Source: Dehalococcoidia bacterium
GTDB taxonomy: Bacteria; Chloroflexota; Dehalococcoidia; Dehalococcoidales; JAUWYK01
DNA length: 27,064 nt
Assembly: GCA_030615865.1 (NCBI GenBank)
Contig: JAUWYK010000016.1
Span: forward strand, 1-27,064
Direction: 5' to 3'
Position numbers and translations under genes: made by a program. Below the pieces are notes generated by a model. It did not search any database. It was not told the origin of the DNA and worked only from the letters and a program-made list of their open reading frames with translations. Every line of letters starts with the position of its first letter. Within the stretch, counting starts at the first letter, position 1. Positions 1 through 7,596 of this stretch are shown piece after piece.

Positions 1-573
1 GCTCAACAGCTTAGCTAAACCGCCAACGGTAGGTGAAATTGACATCCCATTATCATTCAAAACCACACAAATCCTGGAGCCCAAATGCCCCGCCTGATTT
101 AGTGCCTCAAGAGCCATCCCTCCAGTTATAGACCCATCACCGATAACAGCAATCACATGGTAGTCATCGCCGGAAAGGTCGCGAGCGATAGCCATACCAA
201 GGGCAGCCGAAACAGAGGTGCTGGCATGACCGGCACCAAATGGGTCATGCTCACTCTCACTACGGCTGGTAAAACCGGATAGCCCTCCATACTGGCGAAT
301 AGAGGCAAAGCGCTGTCTTCTGCCAGTGAGCAGTTTGTGAACATAGCTTTGATGTCCCACATCCCAGATAATCTTATCCCGTGGGCTATCAAACGCCCGA
401 TGTAAGGCTATAGTAAGCTCAACCACACCCAGATTAGAAGCCAGATGACCTCCGTTAGCAGTTACTCTGGTCACCAGCTCCTGCCTAATCTCAGCAGCCA
501 ATTGCCCGAGCTCCTGTTTTGTCAGCCCTTTCAAATCTGCGGGATTATCTACTCTATCTAATAGTCTCGGCAT
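1..573 (-). CDS. dxs: 1-deoxy-D-xylulose-5-phosphate synthase, N-terminal 191 residues (runs off window)
   Basis: DXS condenses pyruvate with glyceraldehyde 3-phosphate using thiamine diphosphate, the first step of the non-mevalonate isoprenoid pathway in the cytoplasm. Reading the minus strand from ATG at 573 gives an open frame of 191 codons to the window edge. It holds the family N-terminal opening ([16 protein letters not shown]), the [10 protein letters not shown] stretch with its conserved His (residue 43), [11 protein letters not shown] (70-80), FGAGHAST (112-119) and the cofactor/Mg motif GDGSITGG (145-152) with NDNGMSIS (173-180). The full enzyme is about 630 residues, so roughly 30% is present. 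A GTG five codons upstream (588) is a possible alternative start. The gene is chromosomal backbone outside the island and is transcribed away from the COG2426 gene. The family call is very secure. Confidence 0.95.
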   Translation of the reverse strand, partial: MPRLLDRVDNPADLKGLTKQELGQLAAEIRQELVTRVTANGGHLASNLGVVELTIALHRAFDSPRDKIIWDVGHQSYVHKLLTGRRQRFASIRQYGGLSGFTSRSESEHDPFGAGHASTSVSAALGMAIARDLSGDDYHVIAVIGDGSITGGMALEALNQAGHLGSRICVVLNDNGMSISPTVGGLAKLLS

Positions 574-669
574 CGCTACTCTGTTCACCAACCAAATTGG
601 AAAGCCAACCTCATACTAGCAATGTGGCTAAATGATTGTCAAGCTAACCCCTTATAAGTAACCTACAGT

Positions 670-699
670 TTGACGTAACCGTTGTTCATTTGTTACATT
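670..699 (+). promoter_or_regulatory. candidate sigma-70 promoter for the COG2426 gene
   Basis: TTGACG (670-675), an 18-nt spacer and TACATT (694-699) lie about 45 nt before the GTG at 745. The same -10 hexamer TACATT occurs in the candidate tRNA promoter at 1355. The match is moderate and was read by eye. Confidence 0.35.
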
Positions 700-744
700 A
701 GCTAAAATAGGGTCTTTATTAGGCAATGACTGTGAAGGGCAACT

Positions 745-1281
745 GTGTCCCCTGAAGAGCTTCTCAGCTTAGGTTTTTCTAAAGAATTAGTAGTGCTTAT
801 TATCTCCGCGCTACCTATTTTTGAGCTGCGTGGAGCACTACCGGTAGCTATAAACCTGTTTCATTTCCCCTGGTATTATGCTCTCCCGTTAGCTATCATT
901 GGCAATCTGCTACCGGTGCCTGTTATTCTATTGTCCCTTGATGCCATTTCCAGATGTCTAAGCAGGGTGAGTTTCTTTGACCGATTTTTGCGGTGGCTCT
1001 TTGAACATACCAAGAAGCGGGGAAGAATTGTCGAGAGGTATGAACGAATTGGTTTAGCGTTATTTGTTGCTATCCCTCTCCCTGTCACCGGTGCTTGGAC
1101 AGGTTCACTAGCGGCTGTCCTTTTTGGTTTAAAATTCAAGCATGCTATGTTATCTATCTTTATTGGAATACTCATTGCCGGTATAATTGTGACTTGCCTT
1201 TCTTTACTCGGCTGGGCCGGGGCTGTAATTGCTGGCATTGGACTCGGTGGTCTAGCTGCCTTTGGCTTGTGGAAAACCTGA
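745..1281 (+). CDS. COG2426-type small integral membrane protein (Sm_multidrug_ex family)
   Basis: This is a 178-residue polytopic membrane protein. The sequence LPIFELRGALPVAI near residues 24-37 is the conserved opening of the small multidrug export/COG2426 family. It is followed by a hydrophobic stretch ending GNLLPVPVILLSLD, a basic cytoplasmic loop with HTKKRGRIVERYERIG, and then PLPVTGAWTGSLAAVLFGL, which is also characteristic. Four to five membrane segments are likely. The transport role is inherited from the family name and the substrate is unknown. The start is GTG at 745 with a weak AAGGG 6 nt upstream; no in-frame ATG is closer. It stands alone between dxs and the tRNA gene and belongs to the backbone. 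Confidence 0.8.
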   Translation: MSPEELLSLGFSKELVVLIISALPIFELRGALPVAINLFHFPWYYALPLAIIGNLLPVPVILLSLDAISRCLSRVSFFDRFLRWLFEHTKKRGRIVERYERIGLALFVAIPLPVTGAWTGSLAAVLFGLKFKHAMLSIFIGILIAGIIVTCLSLLGWAGAVIAGIGLGGLAAFGLWKT

Positions 1282-1330
1282 GGGAAAATTTAACATCGTA
1301 ATAGTTGCGAACCAAATAAGAATTGTCATC

Positions 1331-1360
1331 TTGACCTTTGCCTGTGCCTCATGCTACATT
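1331..1360 (+). promoter_or_regulatory. candidate promoter of tRNA-Arg
   Basis: TTGACC (1331-1336), an 18-nt spacer and TACATT (1355-1360) would start transcription close to 1367, about 11 nt before the mature tRNA 5' end. Position and hexamers both fit a tRNA promoter. Confidence 0.45.
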
Positions 1361-1377
1361 GGAGTGGTAAATAACTT

Positions 1378-1454
1378 GTCCCTGTAGCTCAGTTGGACAG
1401 AGCGGCTGCCTTCTAAGCAGCGGGTCGTGGGTTCGAATCCCTCCAGGGACGCCA
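1378..1454 (+). tRNA. tRNA-Arg (anticodon TCT), CCA encoded, island attachment site
   Basis: The full cloverleaf can be folded by eye. The acceptor stem is GTCCCTG/CAGGGAC, the D arm is GCTC...GAGC, the anticodon stem is GCTGC/GCAGC with loop CTTCTAA (anticodon TCT, reading AGA), the variable loop is GGGTC, and the T arm is GTGGG-TTCGAAT-CCCTC. The discriminator is G1451 and CCA is encoded at 1452-1454. Its 3' 50 nt recur exactly at 25799-25848. This gene is therefore the reconstituted copy at the left junction of the integrated element. Confidence 0.97.
1405..1454 (+). repeat. attL core: 50-bp direct repeat in the 3' part of tRNA-Arg
   Basis: The 50 bp from the first base of the anticodon stem to the CCA end are identical to 25799-25848. 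Identity stops at both edges: the preceding base is G at 1404 and T at 25798, and the following base is G at 1455 and C at 25849. The repeat begins with GCTGC-CTTCTAA-GCAGC. This is the usual form of a tyrosine-recombinase core, with the two anticodon stem strands as inverted arms around a 7-bp loop. Confidence 0.92.
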
Positions 1455-1489
1455 GTCTAGCTACGAATTGAGGCTGTCTCAACCTCTGG

Positions 1490-1516
1490 ATCCCGGGCAA
1501 AATCCCGGGATTTTTT
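1490..1516 (+). terminator. intrinsic terminator after tRNA-Arg
   Basis: An 8-bp stem, ATCCCGGG (1490-1497) with CCCGGGAT (1504-1511), closes a 6-nt loop and runs into six T (1511-1516). It lies just downstream of the tRNA, inside the island's left end. Confidence 0.85.
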
Positions 1517-1557
1517 GTTAAAAGACCCGCTGCTTCGGCAAAAAACGGAGGATAAAA

Positions 1558-2463
1558 ATGACAGCCAATATCCAGGAAGAAGTTAACCAAATAGTTGAAT
1601 TAAAGAACCGGGCGACCCGGCTTGATAACCTGATACAGGGCTACCGGCTCTGTGCCCGGACCGAGGGCAAGAGCGAGAAGACCATCCGGATAACCACCAC
1701 CGCGCTCACCATACTCAGGGACTTTCTCGAAGGCAGACAATATCCCACCGATGTAACCGAAATAGGTGCTTGCGAGCTCAGGGAGTTCATTCTCCACTTA
1801 CAGCAGGTCAGGGCCTTCGAACACCACCCCTTCATCAAACCGCAGGATAAAGGCCTTTCAGGACACGCCATCAATTGTTATCTGAGAGCGATACGAGCCT
1901 TCTGGTCATGGCTGGTGCGTGAAGAAATCATTATGCCAAGTCCTTTCTCCAAGGTCAGGATCCCTAAACCGCCAAAGAAGATCATAGCTACCTTCTCGGA
2001 TAAGCAGCTTGCTGCCATGTTGAAGGCAATCAACACTGCCACGCCAGCTGGTTTCCGGGACTGGACGATGATTCTGGTGCTCCTTGACACCGGGCTCCGG
2101 GCGAGCGAGCTTGTCGGGCTTACCATGAACAATGTCAATCTGGAAGACGGCATCTTTATCTTTGAATCAGGGTTGCCGCACCCGGTTACATCCAATTTGG
2201 CATTGGAAGCCATATGCTCAGGGGTAGGTATCATAACTGATCGGACTGATTTTGCCGAAAGATATCAGGATCTCGTGACTGTAAGTCAGAACCAAGTCCT
2301 TGTGGTTTCCCCATTTGAGTCTGCTTCAGCCGCGGAAATCATTACACAATGGGTTCGAGAACGAGCGCATCATACCGGACAGCTTCCCTGCCAACTAGTC
2401 AGTTACCAAGAATACCTGTTCGCCACTGAAGCTGTTTACGCCGATCTGTTGAACGCTCGTTAA
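1558..2463 (+). pseudogene. tyrosine recombinase/integrase, truncated and fused in frame to a glycosyltransferase-like tail
   Basis: Residues 1 to about 202 are a phage-type tyrosine integrase. A SAM-like core-binding domain occupies about 20-125 (GYRLCARTEGKSEKTIR, then NCYLRAIRAFWSWL). The start of the catalytic domain follows, with DTGLRASELVGLTMNNV (177-193) carrying the first catalytic Arg, R181. From about residue 203 (near nt 2165) the sequence changes character. GLPHPVTSNLALEAICSG, then IITDRTDFAERY, resembles the C-terminal part of a GT4-type glycosyltransferase. The later catalytic Lys, His-x-x-Arg and nucleophilic Tyr cannot be found, and total length is 301 residues without them. 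GGAGG six nt before ATG 1558 supports the start. Position beside attL identifies it as the island's own integrase. It is most likely inactive. An assembly chimera is the alternative. Confidence 0.75.
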
Positions 2464-2554
2464 GCCAGGAGGATGCTGTAGGAGCCATCTCGGAATGCGT
2501 GTACGTTACGGCTCCCGAACTTGGGCTTTTCCTAAAAGTCCATAATGTACATTT

Positions 2555-2579
2555 AGGTAACAATTGCTTTTTGTTACCT
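2555..2579. repeat. 9-bp perfect inverted repeat in the gap between integrase remnant and degV
   Basis: AGGTAACAA (2555-2563) and TTGTTACCT (2571-2579) flank a 7-nt loop. The gap 2464-2719 lies between two convergent genes and holds no ORF I can support. The hairpin may serve as a bidirectional transcript end, though it lacks a clean T-run. Confidence 0.45.
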
Positions 2580-2719
2580 CATTGCACAAGATGACGAATT
2601 GTTAGAACACACCGCGATGTAATGTGCAATGGTAGTCAAGGCTGACCTGAGTAAAGGCGAGCGCTATATCACGGCCACGTTTGGAGGCCTGTTTCCCTCC
2701 CTTCAGTAGCGCGAGTCTC

Positions 2720-3601
2720 CTACGCGGACTCGGGACACAGAAGCTTGGTAGGGCAGAAAGCAACGCCCATGGCGCCAGGGCCAGCTATATAGGCCATGAT
2801 TGGGCTAAACTGACTGAGCCATACCTGTGTGCATGGCAACTCACCGCTAATTTGTGCCATGAGCTGCTCCACCTCTTTTGAGTAACCACTGTGCATGACG
2901 ATAGCCGTCACCGGCGTGTGTCCTACTTTTTCGGACGTTACCTTGATGAGGCGTTGGATACCTGCTTCCATGCTCCTATGCAGAGAGGCCATCCTTACTC
3001 TTCCACTAGCAATGGTGACGAGGGCCTTGATGTTGAGTAGAGTTCCGACTCTAGCCAGCACCTCAGGAAGGCGCCCGGTTCTGGCGGTATATCGAACAGT
3101 CTTGAAGAGAAGAAAGAGGCCTGTTGTTGCGCTAGCGGCCTCTGCGGCAGCAATCACCTGCTTAAGCGAGTCGCCTGCCACAGCTCTGGTGGCCGCCGCC
3201 AGCACAATCAGCCCCTGCGCCCCAGCTAATGTGCCGCAATCTAGCACCTGTATTGACACCCTTGGCATAACCTCCTTAGCCATCTTCATGGCAATGCGGG
3301 CTGAATCAAACATCGTGCTCAGCTCTTTGGGGATGGTTAGGCAGACGATGGCGCTGGCCCATTGGGCTACCTCCCGGTAGGCTTCAAGATAATCATGCGG
3401 GGAACCCGGTGTCGTGAGGAAGGGTTTATCCTGCTCCAAGTAAGCATAAATATCCTCCATGGGAATATCTACCCCATCGCGGTAGGTACGGCCGTCCATA
3501 GTAAAGCTGGGAGGAACGAGGCGGATTTCATGATCCTGTATCATTTCATGTGGGAGGGCTATGGCACTGTTGGTGACGACAGCAACTCTAGCGTGCAGCA
3601 A
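2720..3601 (-). CDS. DegV family fatty-acid-binding protein
   Basis: DegV proteins are two-domain cytoplasmic proteins that bind a long-chain fatty acid; in Gram-positive bacteria FakB members present it to the kinase FakA. The 293 residues show the family order. VAVVTNSAIALPHEM (7-20) has Asn where DegV usually has Asp. The sequence RLVPPSFTMDGRTYRDGVDI (27-46) follows, then TTPGSPHDYLEAY (63-75) with the lipid-contacting Thr/Ser. The second-domain segment TVRYTARTGRLPEV precedes LLNIKALVTIASGRVR. The start is TTG at 3601, supported by AAGGGGGTG about 7-9 nt upstream; the nearby ATG is in another frame and soon meets a stop. No fakA-like kinase is in the window. It is the only intact minus-strand gene in the left half of the island. 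Confidence 0.85.
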   Translation of the reverse strand: MLHARVAVVTNSAIALPHEMIQDHEIRLVPPSFTMDGRTYRDGVDIPMEDIYAYLEQDKPFLTTPGSPHDYLEAYREVAQWASAIVCLTIPKELSTMFDSARIAMKMAKEVMPRVSIQVLDCGTLAGAQGLIVLAAATRAVAGDSLKQVIAAAEAASATTGLFLLFKTVRYTARTGRLPEVLARVGTLLNIKALVTIASGRVRMASLHRSMEAGIQRLIKVTSEKVGHTPVTAIVMHSGYSKEVEQLMAQISGELPCTQVWLSQFSPIMAYIAGPGAMGVAFCPTKLLCPESA

Positions 3602-3607
3602 ATGACA

Positions 3608-3679
3608 TCACCCCCTTGTTACTCGGGGCAACAGGGCGGATAGCAAGATGAGGATCGCAGCCCATATCCCCAGCCACAT
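3608..3679 (-). CDS. possible 23-residue single-span membrane peptide upstream of degV
   Basis: ATG at 3679 opens a 23-codon frame: MWLGIWAAILILLSALLP, followed by the basic tail RVTRG. AGGAGA lies 7 nt upstream. Its TGA (3610-3608) falls in the Shine-Dalgarno region of degV, so translation of the two could be coupled. A longer in-frame reading to 3832 has no ribosome site and an unlikely composition. No homologue is recognised; the evidence is only the ribosome site, hydrophobicity and position. Confidence 0.3.
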   Translation of the reverse strand: MWLGIWAAILILLSALLPRVTRG

Positions 3680-3857
3680 GTACATTCTCCTGGGGCATGT
3701 TCTTCGAAGGCAGCCAACTTCATCCTGACAGTTTCCGGCAGGAACCCTTCGTCCAACACAATTCATGAATATAATCCTAGCAGTTGCCATATGCTTGGTC
3801 AATGTGGAATCTCGACTCTCTTGTTTATCCACGGATTCAGCCCTATCCCACCTTGGA

Positions 3858-3875
3858 ACAGATCTTACTATCTGT
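3858..3875. promoter_or_regulatory. inverted repeat ACAGAT-N6-ATCTGT upstream of dctP promoter
   Basis: A perfect 6-bp dyad (3858-3863 and 3870-3875) lies in the 730-bp divergent gap between the degV side and dctP, about 110 bp upstream of the strong -35 at 3986. It could be an operator or chance; no second copy was seen. Confidence 0.25.
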
Positions 3876-3985
3876 GTTGGCTCAACAAATTGGCTGATTG
3901 TTACTTTAGCCTCTTGATATTATAACTTGTTTGTCCAAAGTAGTAACTACATTCCACACGCAGGGTTCGTTTGTATTTTAGAGCG

Positions 3986-4014
3986 TTGACAAACTTTCAT
4001 GAAATGATTAAAAT
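3986..4014 (+). promoter_or_regulatory. strong sigma-70-type promoter for the dctP leader
   Basis: TTGACA (3986-3991), an exact 17-nt spacer and TAAAAT (4009-4014) make this the best consensus match in the window. Transcription would begin near 4021, leaving a 5' leader of about 390 nt before dctP. Confidence 0.7.
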
Positions 4015-4020
4015 CAAGCT

Positions 4021-4135
4021 CCAATATGTGAGTTGACCTATTAAAAATGGATATGGGATTACGGAGGATGAGGGGGTATGAAGAAGGGCACGGAATCACT
4101 AACTAATATGGCGGTGGCTGGTGCCCTTTTTTGTT
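4021..4135 (+). ncRNA. structured dctP leader ending in a terminator-like hairpin
   Basis: The predicted transcript from the promoter at 3986 meets a long hairpin: GAAGAAGGGCAC (4080-4091) pairs with GTGCCCTTTTTT (4121-4132), about 12 pairs including three G-U, around a 29-nt loop, ending in a T-run. This would release an RNA of about 110 nt unless antitermination occurs. A related hairpin with the same ATGAAG-R-AAGGGCA left side lies at 16916-16963, before the amidohydrolase gene. A 27-codon frame from ATG 4078 (preceded by AGGGGGT) overlaps the hairpin and may be a leader peptide. No known riboswitch class was recognised. Confidence 0.4.
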
Positions 4136-4345
4136 ATATTACAACTTGTGAAGCTAACTAATAGGGCATGCTACCGTGAATTCAGTTTATAAAATACTTT
4201 AGTAAGAACACAAAGACACAGAAAACCACTTATTGGAATATTGGCAGATGTCTAAGAAAATAGCAATAGTTGGCACTTCAAAATACAAAAGAGGATCTGC
4301 TGGCCATGGTGTAGATATAGTGACATACACGATGATTTGCAAACT

Positions 4346-4363
4346 AGGAGGTGTGCAATGTGA
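4346..4363 (+). promoter_or_regulatory. start-stop minimal ORF with strong Shine-Dalgarno before dctP
   Basis: AGGAGGTG (4346-4353) is followed by ATG TGA (4358-4363). The stop lies 49 nt before the dctP ATG. A comparable minimal ORF sits 48 nt before livJ (18829-18837). Such sites can load ribosomes and affect downstream translation; here that is inference. Confidence 0.3.
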
Positions 4364-4412
4364 CAGGATATGAACTAAAAAGCGGATGTAATATTTATAT
4401 GGAGGTAAACAA

Positions 4413-5489
4413 ATGAAAAAGAGACTATTGCTAATCCCGCTAGCACTGTTGTTAGCCATCAGCCTGGTTGCTATCGGCTGTCCGACACCAGAAGAACCGC
4501 CACCTCCGCCGCCAACCAACGGCGGAGAACCTCCACCACCACCGCCAACGGAGGAGGTATTTACGTGGAGATGGCAGTGTGGTGACGTTCCGGGTGAGAC
4601 TGAATGGGAGATTACCGACCCATTGTTAGAGCAACTGATTGAAGAGGCAAGTGGCGGACGGGTTCAGGTCGAGAGGTACCCACATGGAACGATTTGTTAC
4701 CTGGAGGAAATGGTTGGCGCTACAACTATGGGCGCTATCGAGATGTCCAACTACCCCGCCGGCTTTGCTTCTGAGAAAGTACCATCGTCTTTAGCTTCTG
4801 AGATGCCTGCGGGTGTCAGGGATGCGTATGAACTTTACGAGCTCCACCATGCTTGGGGGATGCTGGAGGTACAGAGGCAAGAGTATGCTGAACAGGGTCT
4901 CTACCTGCTGGCCCCACTCTACTGTGGAATGGGTGCTTTGGACACAACTTTCCCCATTAATACTGTCGATGACCTTGACGGTAAGCTGCTTTGGCTCATT
5001 CCCAACCTTCTTTGGTTAGCGGAGTTTGGGGCAGCCCCTACCGAAGTTCCCGACTTTGACATGTACATGGCGACGAAGCTTGGTACCATTGATGGTTTTT
5101 GGTGGCCTTACAAAGGGCTGAAAGATTACAACCACAGGGAGGTTGTGACTTATGTCATGCGTCCAAGACTTGCTGCTGCTGTGATGCATGCGGTGGTGAA
5201 CTTGGATGCGTGGAACGCTCTGGGGCCGGAGCTTCAAATGAGCATTCAGGACCGTGTCGATGCCCATTTGTTCGAAGGTTTCGTAGAAATCGATGAGTTC
5301 ACTGAGGTAGCGGTAGCTGAAGCCGAAGAATATGGGATTCAATTTATCACTCTGCCCGAAGCCGACGTAGCCAAACTGAAGGCAGCATCACGAGGTTTCT
5401 GGGATGAAATAACTGATTTGAGTCCAGCTACTGCCGAAGCGATTGGAATATACAAGGCCTGGATGGAGTACAGAGGAATACCTTGGTGA
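4413..5489 (+). CDS. dctP: TRAP transporter solute-binding lipoprotein (DctP family)
   Basis: This is the extracytoplasmic receptor of a TRAP transporter, which captures an organic acid and hands it to DctQM for Na+-driven import. It has a lipoprotein signal peptide with lipobox VAIGC (Cys23), then a linker of two polyproline runs (25-46), then the mature domain. The family signature is visible as VDDLDGKLLWLIPN, FGAAPTEVP, and MYMATKLGTIDGFWWP (217-232). At 358 residues it is normal once the long linker is counted. The Arg usually found in the DLKGLKIRV segment, which pairs with the ligand carboxylate, appears to be Trp (W194), so the ligand may be atypical. GGAGG 8 nt before ATG 4413 supports the start. 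It leads the dctPQM set, with a 65-nt gap to dctQ that contains a stable hairpin. Confidence 0.9.
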   Translation: MKKRLLLIPLALLLAISLVAIGCPTPEEPPPPPPTNGGEPPPPPPTEEVFTWRWQCGDVPGETEWEITDPLLEQLIEEASGGRVQVERYPHGTICYLEEMVGATTMGAIEMSNYPAGFASEKVPSSLASEMPAGVRDAYELYELHHAWGMLEVQRQEYAEQGLYLLAPLYCGMGALDTTFPINTVDDLDGKLLWLIPNLLWLAEFGAAPTEVPDFDMYMATKLGTIDGFWWPYKGLKDYNHREVVTYVMRPRLAAAVMHAVVNLDAWNALGPELQMSIQDRVDAHLFEGFVEIDEFTEVAVAEAEEYGIQFITLPEADVAKLKAASRGFWDEITDLSPATAEAIGIYKAWMEYRGIPW

Positions 5490-5495
5490 GTTGAT

Positions 5496-5528
5496 GCTGG
5501 TGGCTGGGGGTTTTCCCCAGCCACCAGC
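5496..5528 (+). terminator. 14-bp perfect hairpin between dctP and dctQ
   Basis: GCTGGTGGCTGGGG (5496-5509) and its exact complement (5515-5528) close a 5-nt loop. No T-run follows. In binding-protein operons such hairpins usually protect the upstream mRNA 3' end or cause partial termination, giving more binding protein than permease. That role is inferred from position. Confidence 0.7.
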
Positions 5529-5554
5529 CATATCTACAACAGGTGATGCCTACC

Positions 5555-6079
5555 ATGAAGCTGATAACGGGTTTGCGCGTTGTCGATAATATTAATACCT
5601 GGGTGGGCAGGACTATGGCCCTCCTCATTGTTCCCCTTGCCGGCATAACCCTTTATGGGGTTGTCATGAGGTACCTGGTACGTGACCCCATAGTGTGGGG
5701 TGGGCAAGTCCTTTTACTCCTTCTTATTCCGGTGTTACTGCTGTCCGGGGGATATGTATTATTGGTAAAAGGCCATGTGCGACTAGATGCGCTGTATAGC
5801 CGTTGGAGTCCCAGGGGGCAGGCAATCGCCGATGTAGCTACATTTATAATGTTCCTACTATTTACCACTATGTTAGCCTGGGTAACAATAGAAATGGCTT
5901 GGGAATCAGTAAAAACAATGGAAACATCCTGGTATATTTTTAAAGGTCCGATTTACCCCAAGAAAATAGCCTTAGCCTTAGCTGTCCTTTTGTTATTACT
6001 TCAGGGTGTGGTTCAGTTTGTCCGCAATATCCGCCTCATCAAGGGAAAAGAGGTAGGAGAGGCTAATAGTGAGCGTTGA
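5555..6079 (+). CDS. dctQ: TRAP transporter small permease subunit (DctQ family)
   Basis: DctQ is the four-helix inner-membrane subunit that pairs with DctM. The frame shows four hydrophobic spans: TMALLIVPLAGITLYGVVMR, then WGGQVLLLLLIPVLLLSGGYVLL, then VATFIMFLLFTTMLAWVTIEM, and IALALAVLLLLLQGVVQFV. The typical GHVRLDALYSRWSPRGQAIAD loop lies after span two. About 174 residues matches the family. ATG 5555 is preferred because AGGTG (5541-5545) lies 9 nt upstream; GTG 5543 and ATG 5546 are in the same frame but have no ribosome site. The 3' end overlaps dctM by 11 nt, implying translational coupling. Confidence 0.88.
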   Translation: MKLITGLRVVDNINTWVGRTMALLIVPLAGITLYGVVMRYLVRDPIVWGGQVLLLLLIPVLLLSGGYVLLVKGHVRLDALYSRWSPRGQAIADVATFIMFLLFTTMLAWVTIEMAWESVKTMETSWYIFKGPIYPKKIALALAVLLLLLQGVVQFVRNIRLIKGKEVGEANSER

Positions 6080-7403
6080 GCTTGCCAGCCTACTCCTCTT
6101 TGCCTGTACCTTTGCGCTTTTGGCTGCAGGAGTGCCCATTGCTTTCGCTCTAGGCGGGGTGGCGGTGGTGTTTGCCATTGCCTTTTGGGGATTTGACCAC
6201 CTATTTGTATTGGCTACAGCTGGCTTTAGCACTCTACAGAACGTTAATTTGGTAGCTATACCGTTATTCGTCTTAATGGGGTGGATTCTTTATAAGTCTG
6301 GCATTGCCGATGACCTTTTCGACGCTATGTATGTGTGGGTAGGTGGTGTGAAGGGTGGCCTGGCAATGGGAACCATTGTCATATCTGCCCTTTTTGGAGC
6401 AATATGTGGCGACCTTCTGGCTGCTGTCTTCACTATAACCGCTATATCCTTAGCTCCGCTGCTCAAACGCGGCTATGATAAACATTTGGCTATCGGCGCC
6501 GTAATGGCTGGTGCCCTTCTGGGGCTGATTATTCCACCCAGTATAATTATCATTATCTTTTCCTCGGTAACTGGAGAATCAGTGGGTCAGATGTATCTGG
6601 GGTGTTTTGCTCCCGGCTTTTTACTTGCTGCTTTATATATATTGTACATAGGGGTAAGATGCTACTTGAGGCCAGAGCTCGGTCCCCCGGCGCCGGCAGA
6701 AACCAGAGTTGGCTGGGGGGTAAGGATTGCCAAGTTAAGGGGCGTGATAATGCCTTTAGCCCTGCTATTGTCTATGTTGGTAGGCATTTATTCCGGAGCT
6801 GTTACGCCGATGGAGGCTTCGGCGGTAGGCGTTGCCGGAGCATTTATATGTGCCGCCATAAAGCGCCGTCTTAGTCTGAAAGTTGTCTGGGAAGCAGTCT
6901 TTATGACGCTCCGAATTGCTTGTATGATAGGCTGGCTGTTTCTAGCTATCGGCTGCTTCACTGCTGTGTATGCTGGTATGGGTGCTTTAGACCTGGCGCG
7001 GAACATAGCTGCGGCAGTGCCTGGTGGGGGATTACCGGTTATCATAATAATGCAATTCGCTCTCGTCATCTTCGGGATGTTTATGGATGATGTTGCCATA
7101 ATAATGATATTTGGGCCTATCTTTCTCAGTGTTGTTAAATCACTAGGCTTTGACACGTTATGGTATGGCGTATTATTCATGGTTAACATCCAATTGGCCT
7201 TCTTGACACCGCCCTACGGTTTCGGTCTATTTGCTATGAGGGCAGTTATTCCAACTGTTCCAGAACTGAAACCTTTTAACATATCTATGGGGGATATTTA
7301 TCGCGCTGCTGTTCCCTTTATTGGGCTTCAGGTGCTTGCTCTTGCCTTGATTATAGTATTCCAACCGCTGGCCACTTTTCTCCCTAGTCTCTTGATACGA
7401 TGA
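6069..7403 (+). CDS. dctM: TRAP transporter large permease subunit (DctM family)
   Basis: DctM is the polytopic subunit that carries the substrate and Na+ path of TRAP transporters. It is 444 residues, about the usual size, with roughly 12 hydrophobic segments. Family landmarks include GVPIAFALGGVAVVFA near the N terminus, NVNLVAIPLFVLMGWIL, ISALFGAICGD, the conserved GALLGLIIPPSIIIIIF segment, SGAVTPMEASAVGVAGA, and LAFLTPPYGFGLFAMRAV near the C terminus. The GTG start at 6069 lies inside the end of dctQ and fits the usual small overlap in dctQM pairs. It ends the TRAP genes proper; a SnoaL-like gene follows after 193 nt with its own candidate promoter. Confidence 0.93.
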   Translation: MSVELASLLLFACTFALLAAGVPIAFALGGVAVVFAIAFWGFDHLFVLATAGFSTLQNVNLVAIPLFVLMGWILYKSGIADDLFDAMYVWVGGVKGGLAMGTIVISALFGAICGDLLAAVFTITAISLAPLLKRGYDKHLAIGAVMAGALLGLIIPPSIIIIIFSSVTGESVGQMYLGCFAPGFLLAALYILYIGVRCYLRPELGPPAPAETRVGWGVRIAKLRGVIMPLALLLSMLVGIYSGAVTPMEASAVGVAGAFICAAIKRRLSLKVVWEAVFMTLRIACMIGWLFLAIGCFTAVYAGMGALDLARNIAAAVPGGGLPVIIIMQFALVIFGMFMDDVAIIMIFGPIFLSVVKSLGFDTLWYGVLFMVNIQLAFLTPPYGFGLFAMRAVIPTVPELKPFNISMGDIYRAAVPFIGLQVLALALIIVFQPLATFLPSLLIR

Positions 7404-7450
7404 TGTGAAGCCCCAAAAAGACTATGAGCTTACCCCACCAGCGGTAGGTC

Positions 7451-7480
7451 TTGACAAACTTGAATGGATTGGGCTAATTT
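7451..7480 (+). promoter_or_regulatory. candidate promoter for the SnoaL-like/DUF169 pair
   Basis: TTGACA (7451-7456), an 18-nt spacer and TAATTT (7475-7480) lie about 117 nt before ATG 7597. A second perfect TATAAT (7526-7531) occurs downstream but lacks a good -35, so the exact start is uncertain. Confidence 0.4.
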
Positions 7481-7596
7481 TAAGCTCGTCCAGGATGTTA
7501 ACTAGCGTAACTCACAAAGGTGGACTATAATATCTGTATGAAGCCCAGCGCTTCCTCGTCTATTTCCCTCTCCAAAAGGCGACGCGAGGTTTTAAG

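Noticed and set aside
2640..2720. Imperfect repeats after the integrase remnant as a possible CRISPR or arm-site cluster
   Set aside because: No regularly spaced repeat units occur; only short hairpins (GAGTC/GACTC) are present.
3362..3643. Plus-strand frames over degV (2895-3380 and 3362-3643)
   Set aside because: They are opposite-strand shadows of a gene with clear DegV motifs and lack ribosome sites.
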